A program made the translations under genes and the position numbers. Below are positions 51,822 to 64,000 of a stretch of 64,000 nt of DNA, in pieces. Source of the stretch: Petrolisthes cinctipes (lineage: Eukaryota > Arthropoda > Malacostraca > Decapoda > Porcellanidae); assembly GCA_033782935.1 (NCBI GenBank), contig JAWQEG010000279.1, forward strand, positions 2,566,001-2,630,000. Direction: 5' to 3'. Position 1 is the first letter of the stretch. Each line of letters opens with the position of its first letter. Below the pieces are notes generated by a model. The model was not told the origin of the DNA. It saw only the letters and a program-made list of their open reading frames with translations, and did no database searches.

Positions 51822-54800
51822 AGAAGATACATGCACATATTGACTTTGGGCACCAAAAATATCGATTTTCAGCATGTTTTGGGCCTGAATTTTGAAAATA
51901 CTCTAACACGGAGTAGGCATGTACAGATCGCTTCTGGGACCCCAAAATATCGAATTTTCGGGTGTTTAGGGCCAGAATTTGAGATATAAACGGGTACAGA
52001 AGATGCATGCACATATCGACTTTTGGGCACCTAAAAGATCGATTTTCAGTATGTTTTAGGCCTGTATTTTGAAAATACTCTAACACGAAGTATGCATGCA
52101 AAGATACCTTCTGGGACCTTTAAATATCGAATTTTCGGGTGTTTTGGGACTGAATTTGAGATATCGATTTTTTGGCACCTAAAATGTCGATTTTTAGCAT
52201 GTTTTTAGCCTATATTTTGAAAATATTCTAGCACTGTGTAGGCATGTACAGATTGCTTCTGTGACCCCAAAATATTGAATTTTCGGGTGTTTTGAACCTA
52301 AATTTGAGATATAAACGGATACAGAAGATGCATGCACATATCGACTTTTGGGCACCTAAAAGATCGATTTTCAGTATGTTTTTGGCCTGAATTTTGAAAA
52401 TACTCTAACACGGAGTAGGCATGCACAGATACCTTCTGGGACCTCTAAATATAGAATTTTTGGGTGTTTTGGGACTGAATTTGAGATATCGATTTTTTGG
52501 CACCTAAAAGGTCGATTTTTAGCATGTTTTTAGCATATATTTTGAAAATATTCTAGCACTGAGTAGGCATGTACAAATTGCTTCTGGGACCCCAAAATAT
52601 TGAATTTTCGGGTGTTTTGAGCCTGAATTTGAGATATAAACGGGTACAGAAGATACATGCACATATTGACTTTGGGCACCAAAAATATAGATTTTCAGCA
52701 TGTTTTGGGCCTGAATTTTGAAAATACTCTAACACGAAGTAGGCATGTACAGATCGCTTCTGGGACCCCAAAATATCGAATTTTCGGGTGTTTAGGGCCA
52801 GAATTTGAGATATCGACTTTTTGGCACCTAAAAGATCGATTTTTAGCATGTTTTTAGCCTATATTTTGAAAATATTCTAGCACTGAGTAGGCATGTACAG
52901 ATTGCTTCTGGGATTCCAAAATATTGAATTTTCGGGTGTTTCGAGCCTGAATATAAGATATAAACGGGTACAGAAGATACATGCACATATTGACTTTGGG
53001 CACCAAAAATATCGATTTTCAGCATGTTTTGGGCCTGTATTTTGAAAATACTCTAACACTGAGTAGGCATGTACATATTGCTTCTGGGTCCCCAAAATAT
53101 TGAATTTTCGGGTGTTTTGAGCCTGAATTTGAGATATAAACGGGTACTGAAGATGCATGCACATATCGACTTTTGTGCACCTAAAAGATCGATTTTCAGT
53201 ATGTTTTGAGCATGTATTTTGAAAATACTCTAACACGGAGGAGTCATGTACAGATCGCTTCTGGGACCCCTAAATATCGAATTTTCGGGTGTTTTGGGAC
53301 TGAATTTGAGATATCGACTTTTTGGCACCTAAAAGATCGATTTTTAGCATGTTTTTAGCCTATATTTTGAAAATATTCTAGCACTGTACAGATTGCATCT
53401 GGGACCGCAAAATATTGAATTTTTGGGTGTTTTGAGCCTGAATTTGAGATATAAACGGGTACAGAAGATACATGCACATATTGACTTTGGGCTCCAAAAA
53501 TATCGATTTTCAGCATGTTTTGGGCCTGAATTTTGAAAATACTCTAACACGGAGTAGGCATGTACAGATCGCTTCTGGTAACCCAAAATATCGAATTTTC
53601 GGGTGTTTAGGGCCAGAATTTGAGATATAAACGGGTACAGAAGATGCATGCACATATCGACTTTTGGGCACCTAAGAGATCGATTTTCAGTATGTTTTTG
53701 GCCTGTATTTTGAAAATACTCTAACCCGGAGTAGGCATGTACAGATACCTTCTGGGACCTCTAAATATCGAATTTTCGGGTGTTTTGGGACTGAATTTGA
53801 GATATCGATTTTTTGGCACCTAAAATGTCGATTTTTAGCATGTTTTTAGCCTATATTTTGAAAATATTCTAGCACTGTGTAGGCATGTACAGATTGCTTC
53901 TGGGACCCCAAAATATTGAATTTTCGGGTGTTTTGAGCCTGAATTTGAGATATAAACGGGTACAGAAGATACATGCACATATTGACTTTGGGCATCTAAA
54001 ATATCGATTTTCAGCATGTTTTGGGCCTGTATTTTGAAAATACTCTATCACGGAGTAGGCATGTACAGATTGCTTCTGGGACCCCAAAATATTGAATTTT
54101 CGGGTGCTTTGAGCCTGAATTTGAGATATAAACGGGTACTGAAGATGCATGCACATATCGACTTTTCTGCACCTAAAAGATCGATTTTCAGTATGTTTTG
54201 AGCATGTATTTTGAAAATACTCTAACACGGAGTAGGCATGTACAGATCTCTTCTGGGAACCCTAAATATCGAATTTTCGGGTGTTTTGGGACTAAATTTG
54301 AGATATCGATTTTTTGGCACCTAAAATGTCGATTTTTAGCATGTTTTTAGCCTATATTTTGAAAATATTCTAGCACTGAGTAGGCATGTACAGATTGCTT
54401 CTAAGACCCCAAAATATTGAATTTTCGGGTGTTTTGAGCCTGAATTTGAGATATAAACGGGTACAGAAGATACATGCACATATTGACTTTGGGCACCAAA
54501 AATATCGATTTTCAGCATGTTTTGGGCCTGAATTTTGAAAATACTCTAACACGGAGTAGGCATGTACAGATCGCTTCTGGGACCCAAAAATATCGAATTT
54601 TCGGGTGTTTAGGGCCAGAATTTGAGATATAAACGGATACAGAAGATGCATGCACATATCGGATATGACTTTTGGGCACCTAAAAGATCGATTTTCAGTA
54701 TGTTTTTGGCCTGTATTTTGAAAATACTCTAACACGGAGTAGGCATGCACAGATACCTTCTGGGACCTCTAAATATAGAATTTTTGGGTGTTTTGGGACT

Positions 54801-57800
54801 GAATTTGAGATATCGATTTTTTGGCACCTAAAATGTCGATTTTTAGTATGTTTTTAGCATATATTTTGAAAATATTCTAGCACTGAGTAGGCATGTACAA
54901 ATTGCTTCTGGGACCCCAAAATATTGAATTTTCGGGTGTTTTGAGCCTGAATTTGAGATATAAACGGGTACAGAAGATACATGCACATATTGACTTTGGG
55001 CACCAAAAATATAGATTTTCAGCATGTTTTCGGCCTGAATTTTGAAAATACTCTAACACGAAGTAGGCATGTACAGATCGCTTCTGGGACTCCAAAATAT
55101 CGAATTTTCGGGTGTTTAGGGCCAGAATTTGAGATATAAACGGGTACTGAAGATGCATGCACTTATCGACTTTTGGGCACCTAAAAGATCGATTTTCAGT
55201 ATGTTTTTGGCCTGTATTTTGAAAATACTCTAACACGGAGTAGGCATGTACAGATACCTTCTGGGACCTCTAAATATCGAATTTTCGGGTGTTTTGGGAC
55301 TGAATTTGATATATCGATTTTTTGGCACCTAAAATGTCGATTTTTAGCATGTTTTTAGCCTATATTTTGAAAATATTCTAGCACTGTGTAGGCATGTACA
55401 GATTGCTTCTGGGACCTTAAAATATTGAAGTTTCGGGTGTTTTGAGCCTGAATTTGAGATATAAACGGGTACTGAAGATGCATGCGCCTATCGACTTTTG
55501 TGCACCTAAAAGATCGATTTTCAGTATGTTTTGAGCATGTATTTTGAAAATACTCTAACACGGAGTAGGCATGTACAGATCGCTTCTGGGACCCCTAAAT
55601 ATCGAATTTTCGGGTGTTTTGGGACTGAATTTGAGATATCGACTTTTTGGCACCTAAAAGATCGATTTTTAGCATGTTTTTAGCCTATATTTTGAAAATA
55701 TTCTAGCACTGAGTAGGCATGTACAGATTGCTTCTGGGATTCCAAAATATTTAATTTTCGGGTGTTTTGAGCCTGAATATAAGATATAAACGGGTACAGA
55801 AGATACATGCACATATTGACTTTGGGCACCAAAAATATCGATTTCAGCATGTTTTGGGCCTGAATTTTGAAAATACTCTAACACGGAGTAGGCATGTACA
55901 GATCGCTTCTGGGACCCCAAAATATCGAATTTTCGGGTGTTTAGGGCCACAATTTGAGATATAAACGGGTACAGAAGATGCATGCACATATCGACTTTTG
56001 GGCACCTAAAAGATCGATTTTCAGTATGTTTTTGGCCTGTATTTTGAAAATACTCTAACACGGAGTAGACATGTACAGATACCTTCTGTGACATCTAAAT
56101 ATCGAATTTTCGGGTGTTTTGGGACTGAATTTGAGATATCGATTTTTTGGCACCTAAAATGTCGATTTTTAGCATGTTTTTAGCCTATAATTTGAAAATA
56201 TTCTAGCACTGTGTAGGCATGTACAGATTGCTTCTGGGACCCCAAAATATTGAATTTTCGGGTGTTTTGAGCCTCAATTTGAGATATAAACGGGTACAGA
56301 AGATACATGCACATATTGACTTTTAACATCTAAAATATCGATTTTCAGCACGTTTTGGGCCTGTATTTTGAAAATACTCTAACACTGAGTAGGCATGTAC
56401 AGATTGCTTCTGGGACCCCAAAATATTGAATTTTCGGGTGTTTTGAGCCTGAATTTGAGATATAAACGGGTACTGAAGATGCATGCACATATCGACTTTT
56501 GTGCACCTAAAAGATCGATTTTCAGTATGTTTTGAGCATGTATTTTGAAAATACTCTAACACGGAGTAGGCATGTACAGATCGCTTCTGGGACCCCTAAA
56601 TATCGAATTTTCGGGTATTTTGGGACTGAATTTGAGATATCGACTTTTTGGCACCTAAAAGATCGATTTTTAGCATGTTTTTAGCCTATATTTTGAAAAT
56701 ATTCTAGCACTGAGTAGGCATGTACAGATTGCTTCTGGGACCCCAAAATATTGAATTTTCGGGTGTTTTGAGCCTGAATTTGAGATATAAACGGGTACAG
56801 AAGATACATGCACATATTGACTTTGGGCACCAAAAATATCGATTTTCAGCATGTTTTGGGCCTGAATTTTGAAAATACTCTAACACGGAGTAGGCATGTA
56901 CAGATCGCTTCTGGGACCCGAAAATATCGAATTTTCGGGTGTTTAGGGCCAGAATTTGAGATATAAACGGGTACAGAAGATGCATGCACATATCGACTTT
57001 TGTGCACCTAAAAGATCGATTTTCAGTATGTTTTAAGCATGTATTTTGAAAATACTCTAACACGGAGTAGGCATGTACAGATCGCTTCTGGGACCACTAA
57101 ATATCGAATTTTCGGGTGTTTTGGAACTGAATTTGAGATATCGACTTTTTGGCACCTAAAAGATCGATTTTTAGCATGTTTTTAGCCTATATTTTGAAAA
57201 TATTCTAGCACTGAGTAGGCATGTATAGATTGCTTCTGGGATTCCAAAATATTGAATTTTCGGGTGGTTTGAGCCTGAATTTGAGATATAAACGGGTACA
57301 GAAGATACATGCACATATTGACTTTGGGCACCAAAAATATCGATTTTCAGCATGTTTTGGGCCTGAATTTTGAAAATACTCTAACACGGAGTAGGCATGT
57401 ACAGATCGCTTCTCGGACCCCAAAATATCGAATTTTCGGGTGTTTAGGGCCAGAATTTGAGATATAAACGGGTACAGAAGATGCATGCACATATCGACTT
57501 TTGGGCACCTAAAAGATCGATTTTCAGTATGTTTTTGGCCTGTATTTTGAAAATACTCTAACACGGAGTAGGCATGTACAGATACCTTCTGGGAACTCTA
57601 AATATCGAATTTTCGGGTGTTTTGGGACTGAATTTGAGATATCGATTTTTTTGCACCTAAAATGTCGATTTTTAGCATGTTTTTAGCCTATATTTTGAAA
57701 ATATTCTAGCACTGTGTAGGCATGTACAGATTGCTTCTGGGACCCCAAAATATTGAATTTTCGGGTGTTTTGAGCCTGAATTTGAGATATAAACGAGTAC

Positions 57801-60800
57801 AGAAGATACATGCACATATTGACTTTGGGCACCAAAAATATCGATTTTCAGCATGTTTTGGGCCTGAATTTTGAAAATACTCTATCACGGAGTAGGCATG
57901 TACAGATCGCTTCTGGGACCCCAAAATATTGAATTTTCGGGTGTTTAGGGCTAGAATTTGAGATATAAACGGGTACAGAAGATGCATGCACATATCGACT
58001 TTTGTGCACCTAAAAGATCGATTTTCAGTATGTTTTAGGCATGTATTTTGAAAATACTCTAACACGGAGTATGCATGCACAGATACCTTCTGGGACCTTT
58101 AAATATCGAATTTTCGGGTGTTTTGGGACTGAATTTGAGATATCGATTTTTTGGCACCTAAAATGTCGATTTTTAGCATGTTTTTAGCCTATATTTTGAA
58201 AATATTCTAGCACTGTGTAGGCATGTACAGATTGCTTCTGGGACCCCAAAATATTGAATTTTCGGGTGTTTTGAACCTAAATTTGAGATATAAACGGGTA
58301 CAGAAGATACATGCACATATTGACTTTGGGCATCTAAAATATCGATTTTCAGCATGTTTTGGGCCTGAATTTTGAAAATACTCTAACACGGAGTAGGCAT
58401 GTACAGATCGCTTCTGGGACCCCAAAATATCGAATTTTCGGGTGTTTAGGGCCACAATTTGAGATATAAACGGGTACAGAAGATGCATGCACATATCGAC
58501 TTTTGGGCACCTAAAAGATCGATTTTCAGTATGTTTTTGGCCTGTATTTTGAAAATACTCTAACACGGAGTAGACATGTACAGATACCTTCTGTGACATC
58601 TAAATATCGAATTTTCGGGTGTTTTGGGACTGAATTTGAGATATCGATTTTTTGGCACCTAAAATGTCGATTTTTAGCATGTTTTTAGCCTATATTTTGA
58701 AAATATTCTAGCACTGTGTAGGCATGTACAGATTGCTTCTGGGACCCCAAAATATTGAATTTTCGGGTGTTTTGAGCCTCAATTTGAGATATAAACGGGT
58801 ACAGAAGATACATGCACATATTGACTTTTAACATCTAAAATATCGATTTTCAGCACGTTTTGGGCCTGTATTTTGAAAATACTCTAACACTGAGTAGGCA
58901 TGTACAGATTGCTTCTGGGACCCCAAAATATTGAATTTTCGGGTGTTTTGAGCCTGAATTTGAGATATAAACGGGTACTGAAGATGCATGCACATATCGA
59001 CTTTTGTGCACCTAAAAGATCGATTTTCAGTATGTTTTGAGCATGTATTTTGAAAATACTCTAACACGGAGTAGGCATGTACAGATCGCTTCTGGGACCC
59101 CTAAATATCGAATTTTCGGGTATTTTGGGACTGAATTTGAGATATCGACTTTTTGGCACCTAAAAGATCGATTTTTAGCATGTTTTTAGCCTATATTTTG
59201 AAAATATTCTAGCACTGAGTAGGCATGTACAGATTGCTTCTGGGACCCCAAAATATTGAATTTTCGGGTGTTTTGAGCCTGAATTTGAGATATAAACGGG
59301 TACAGAAGATACATGCACATATTGACTTTGGGCACCAAAAATATCGATTTTCAGCATGTTTTGGGCCTGAATTTTGAAAATACTCTAACACGGAGTAGGC
59401 ATGTACAGATCGCTTCTGGGACCCGAAAATATCGAATTTTCGGGTGTTTAGGGCCAGAATTTGAGATATAAACGGGTACAGAAGATGCATGCACATATCG
59501 ACTTTTGTGCACCTAAAAGATCGATTTTCAGTATGTTTTAAGCATGTATTTTGAAAATACTCTAACACGGAGTAGGCATGTACAGATCGCTTCTGGGACC
59601 ACTAAATATCGAATTTTCGGGTGTTTTGGGACTGAATTTGAGATATCGACTTTTTGGCACCTAAAAGATCGATTTTTAGCATGTTTTTAGCCTATATTTT
59701 GAAAATATTCTAGCACTGAGTAGGCATGTACAGATTGCTTCTGGGATTCCAAAATATTGAATTTTCGGGTGGTTTGAGCCTGAATTTGAGATATAAACGG
59801 GTACAGAAGATACATGCACATATTGACTTTGGGCACCAAAAATATCGATTTTCAGCATGTTTTGGGCCTGAATTTTGAAAATACTCTAACACGGAGTAGG
59901 CATGTACAGATCGCTTCTCGGACCCCAAAATATCGAATTTTCGGGTGTTTAGGGCCAGAATTTGAGATATAAACGGGTACAGAAGATGCATGCACATATC
60001 GACTTTTGGGCACCTAAAAGATCGATTTTCAGTATGTTTTTGGCCTGTATTTTGAAAATACTCTAACACGGAGTAGGCATGTACAGATACCTTCTGGGAC
60101 CTCTAAATATCGAATTTTCGGGTGTTTTGGGACTGAATTTGAGATATCGATTTTTTTGCACCTAAAATGTCGATTTTTAGCATGTTTTTAGCCTATATTT
60201 TGAAAATATTCTAGCACTGTGTAGGCATGTACAGATTGCTTCTGGGACCCCAAAATATTGAATTTTCGGGTGTTTTGAGCCTGAATTTGAGATATAAACG
60301 AGTACAGAAGATACATGCACATATTGACTTTGGGCACCAAAAATATCGATTTTCAGCATGTTTTGGGCCTGAATTTTGAAAATACTCTATCACGGAGTAG
60401 GCATGTACAGATCGCTTCTGGGACCCCAAAATATTGAATTTTCGGGTGTTTAGGGCTAGAATTTGAGATATAAACGGGTACAGAAGATGCATGCACATAT
60501 CGACTTTTGTGCACCTAAAAGATCGATTTTCAGTATGTTTTAGGCATGTATTTTGAAAATACTCTAACACGGAGTAGGCATGCACAGATACTTTCTGGGA
60601 CCTCTAAATATCGAATTTTCGGGTGTTTTGGGACTGAATTTGAGATATCGATTTTCTGGCACCTAAAATGTCGATTTTTAGCATGTTTTTAGCCTATTTT
60701 TTGAAAATATTCTAGCACTGTGTAGGCATGTACAGATTGCTTCTGGGACCCCAAAATATTGAATTTTCGGGTGTTTTGAGCCTGAATTTGAGATATAAAC

Positions 60801-63800
60801 GGGTACAGAAGATACATGCACATATTGACTTTGGGCATCTAAAATATCGATTTTCAGCATGTTTTGGGCCTGAATTTTGAAAATACTCTAACACGGAGTA
60901 GGCATGTACAGATCGCTTCTGGGACCCCAAAATATCGAATTTTCGGGTTTTTAGGGCCAGTATTTGAGATATAAACGGGTACAGAAGATGCATGCACATA
61001 TCGACTTTTGGGCACCTAAAAGATCGATTTTCAGTATGTTTTAGGCCTGTATTTTGAAAATACTCTAACACGGAGTAGGCATGCACAGATACCTTCTGGG
61101 ACCTCTAAATATCGAATTTTCGGGTGTTTTGGGATTGAATTTGAGATATCGATTTTTTGGCACCTAAAATGTCGATTTTTAGCATGTTTTTAGCCTATAT
61201 TTTGAAAATATTCTAGCACTGTGTAGGCATGTACAGATTGCTTCTGGGACCCCAAAATATTGAATTTCGGGTGTTCTGAGCTTGAATTTGAGATATAACC
61301 GGGTACAGAAGATACATGACTTTGGGCATCTAAAATATCGATTTTCAGCATGTTTTGGGCCTGTATTTTTAAAATACTCTAACACGGAGTAGGCATGTAC
61401 AGATCGCTTCTGGGACCCCAAAATATCGAATTTTCGGGTGTTTAGGGCCAGAATTTGAGATATAAACGGGTACAGAAGATGCATGCACATATCGACTTTT
61501 GTGCACCTAAAAGATCGATTTTCAGTATGTTTTAGGCCTGTATTTTGAAAATACTCTAACACGGAGTAGGCATGTACAGATACCTTCTGGGACCCCTAAA
61601 TATCGAATTTTCGGGTGTTTTGGGACTGAATTTGAGATATCGACTTTTTGGCACCTAAAAGATCGATTTTTAGCATGTTTTTAGCCTATATTTTGAAAAT
61701 ATTCTAGCACTGAGTAGGCATGTACAGATTGCTTCTGGGATTCCAAAATATTGAATTTTCGGGTGTTTTGAGCCTGAATATAAGATATAAACGGGTACAG
61801 AAGATACATGCACATATTGACTTTGGGCACCAAAAATATCGATTTCAGCATGTTTTGGGCCTGAATTTTGAAAATACTCTAACACGGAGTAGGCATGTAC
61901 AGATCGCTTCTGGGACCCCAAAATATCGAATTTTCGGGTGTTTAGGGCCACAATTTGAGATATAAACGGGCACAGAAGATGCATGCACATATCGACTTTT
62001 GGGCACCTAAAAGATCGATTTTCAGTATGTTTTTGGCCTGTATTTTGAAAATACTCTAACACGGAGTAGACATGTACAGATACCTTCTGTGACATCTAAA
62101 TATCGAATTTTCGGGTGTTTTGGGACTGAATTTGAGATATCGATTTTTTGGCACCTAAAATGTCGATTTTTAGCATGTTTTTAGCCTATATTTTGAAAAT
62201 ATTCTAGCACTGTATAGGCATGTACAGATTGCTTCTGGGACCCCAAAATATTGAATTTTCGGGTGTTTTGAGCCTCAATTTGAGATATAAACGGGTACAG
62301 AAGATACATGCACATATTGACTTTTAACATCTAAAATATCGATTTTCAGCACGTTTTGGGCCTGTATTTTGAAAATACTCTAACACTGAGTAGGCATGTA
62401 CAGATTGCTTCTGGGACCCCAAAATATTGAATTTTCGGGTGTTTTGAGCCTGAATTTGAGATATAAACGGGTACTGAAGATGCATGCACATATCGACTTT
62501 TGTGCACCTAAAAGATCGATTTTCAGTATGTTTTGAGCATGTATTTTGAAAATACTCTAACACGGAGTAGGCATGTACAGATCGCTTCTGGGACCCCTAA
62601 ATATCGAATTTTCGGGTATTTTGGGACTGAATTTGAGATATCGACTTTTTGGCACCTAAAAGATCGATTTTTAGCATGTTTTTAGCCTATATTTTGAAAA
62701 TATTCTAGCACTGAGTAGGCATGTACAGATTGCTTCTGGGACCCCAAAATATTGAATTTTCGGGTGTTTTGAGCCTGAATTTGAGATATAAACGGGTACA
62801 GAAGATACATGCACATATTGACTTTGGGCACCAAAAATATCGATTTTCAGCATGTTTTGGGCCTGAATTTTGAAAATACTCTAACACGGAGTAGGCATGT
62901 ACAGATCGCTTCTGGGACCCGAAAATATAGAAATTTTCGGGTGTTTAGGGCCAGAATTTGAGATATAAACGGGTACAGAAGATGCATGCACATATCGACT
63001 TTTGTGCACCTAAAAGATCGATTTTCAGTATGTTTTAAGCATGTATTTTGAAAATACTCTAACACGGAGTAGGCATGTACAGATCGCTTCTGGGACCACT
63101 AAATATCGAATTTTCGGGTGTTTTGGGACTGAATTTGAGATATCGACTTTTTGGCACCTAAAAGATCGATTTTTAGCATGTTTTTAGCCTATATTTTGAA
63201 AATATTCTAGCACTGAGTAGGCATGTACAGATTGCTTCTGGGATTCCAAAATATTGAATTTTCGGGTGGTTTGAGCCTGAATTTGAGATATAAACGGGTA
63301 CAGAAGATACATGCACATATTGACTTTGGGCACCAAAAATATCGATTTTCAGCATGTTTTGGGCCTGAATTTTGAAAATACTCTAACACGGAGTAGGCAT
63401 GTACAGATCGCTTCTCGGACCCCAAAATATCGAATTTTCGGGTGTTTAGGGCCAGAATTTGAGATATAAACGGGTACAGAAGATGCATGCACATATCGAC
63501 TTTTGGGCACCTAAAAGATCGATTTTCAGTATGTTTTAGGCATGTATTTTGAAAATACTCTAACACGGAGTATGCATGCACAGATACCTTCTGGGACCTC
63601 TAAATATCGAATTTTCGGGTGTTTTGGGACTGAATTTGAGATATCGATTTTTTTGCACCTAAAATGTCGATTTTTAGCATGTTTTTAGCCTATATTTTGA
63701 AAATATTCTAGCACTGTGTAGGCATGTACAGATTGCTTCTGGGACCCCAAAATATTGAATTTTCGGGTGTTTTGAACCTAAATTTGAGATATAAACGGGT

Positions 63801-64000
63801 ACAGAAGATACATGCACATATTGACTTTGGGCATCTAAAATATCGATTTTCAGCATGTTTTGGGCCTGAATTTTGAAAATACTCTAACACGGAGTAGGCA
63901 TGTACAGATCGCTTCTGAGACCCCAAAATATTGAAATTTAGGGTGTTTTGAGCCTGAATTTGAGATATAAACGGGTACAGAAGATGCATGCACATATCGA
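51822..64000 (+). repeat. Second copy of the 12.2-kb near-identical segment
   Basis: This segment matches 1-12,179 base for base apart from very few substitutions, including all indels and unit-size changes in the same order. It is cut by the window end. The layout is what a tandem repeat of period 51,821 bp would give, but a dispersed duplication of at least 12.2 kb fits equally well. An assembly artefact cannot be excluded, though the scattered substitutions argue against a simple repeated contig. Confidence 0.93.

Larger units (their letters stand above)
1..64000 (+). repeat. Continuous higher-order satellite DNA array (whole window)
   Basis: The window is filled end to end by one head-to-tail tandem repeat family, always in the same orientation. 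The first monomer (1-176) has 71 G/C of 176 bases, so it is about 60% A+T. I count 128 C-class monomers, a mean of one per 500 bp, matching the dominant 501-bp A-B-C higher-order repeat. No stretch over 300 bases departs from the satellite. I saw no genes, tRNA, rRNA, transposon, telomere tract or unique sequence. Monomers of 150-180 bp arranged in higher-order repeats are typical of centromeric and other heterochromatic satellites in eukaryotes. The family, species and chromosomal position are not recognised. Both array edges lie outside the window. Confidence 0.97.

Noticed and set aside
1..64000. CRISPR array
   Set aside because: There are no short repeats separated by unique spacers. All sequence between similar segments is itself repeated at 88, 177 or 501 bp.
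1..64000. Transposable element, LTR or rDNA spacer as the source of the repeat
   Set aside because: I saw no terminal inverted repeats, target-site duplications, primer-binding site, polypurine tract, polymerase domains or rRNA sequence. A distant origin from an element cannot be excluded but has no support here.
1..64000. Naming the organism or satellite family
   Set aside because: Length and composition suit a plant-type centromeric satellite, but I do not recognise the monomer. A database search with the 501-bp consensus would be decisive, and I could not run it.

Overview
The whole 64-kb window is one uninterrupted tandem satellite-DNA array. I found no protein-coding gene, RNA gene, transposon or CRISPR array. 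I also saw no unique sequence and no change of orientation. The short open frames, nearly all on the minus strand, are by-products of the repeat: 177 and 501 are both multiples of three, so stop-free stretches recur in register. The array suggests a eukaryotic genome and the interior of a large heterochromatic block (centromeric, pericentromeric or subtelomeric). Monomer length (~177 bp) and A+T content (about 60% in the first monomer) would suit a plant centromere-type satellite, but I do not recognise the family and cannot name the organism.

The organisation is hierarchical. (1) A half-unit of 88-89 bp occurs in two diverged forms. (2) Two half-units make a monomer of 176-177 bp. (3) Three monomer classes, A (176 bp), B (177 bp) and C (a copy lacking 29 bp, effectively 148 bp), make a higher-order repeat (HOR) A-B-C of 501 bp. 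(4) Blocks of several HORs are themselves duplicated with periods of 1002, 1179, 1504, 2319, 2347, 2505 and 2848 bp, and with offsets of 3674 and 6001 bp. (5) Bases 1-12,179 recur almost unchanged at 51,822-64,000, an offset of 51,821 bp.

As a map I use an anchor, the TTAGCATG inside each C monomer (a few copies carry a one-base variant). There are 128 C monomers, and their spacing gives unit composition: 501 = A-B-C, 502 = B-B-C, 324 = A-C, 325 = B-C, 677 = A-A-B-C, 678 = A-B-B-C or B-A-B-C, 855 = A-B-B-B-C. A 491 spacing is a 501 unit with 10 bp lost. Layout: 1-4.0 kb irregular units; 4.0-11.9 kb regular 501-bp HORs with nested 2.5- and 6.0-kb duplications; 11.9-17.9 kb mixed 678/501/491 units with a 2,848-bp duplication; 17.9-24.0 kb B-A-B-C units in three staggered copies; 24.0-26.0 kb regular; 26.0-29.2 kb irregular, including a five-monomer unit; 29.2-31.2 kb regular; 31.2-37.0 kb irregular; 37.0-42.4 kb a 2,347-bp compound repeat; 42.4-45.1 kb irregular with a chimeric monomer; 45.1-50.7 kb a 2,319-bp compound tandem; 50.7-51.8 kb regular; then the second copy of the window start.

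No genes act together here. What the window records is satellite turnover by unequal exchange, short-homology deletion and segmental amplification, much of it recent. Identity statements are by-eye comparisons, not computed alignments.
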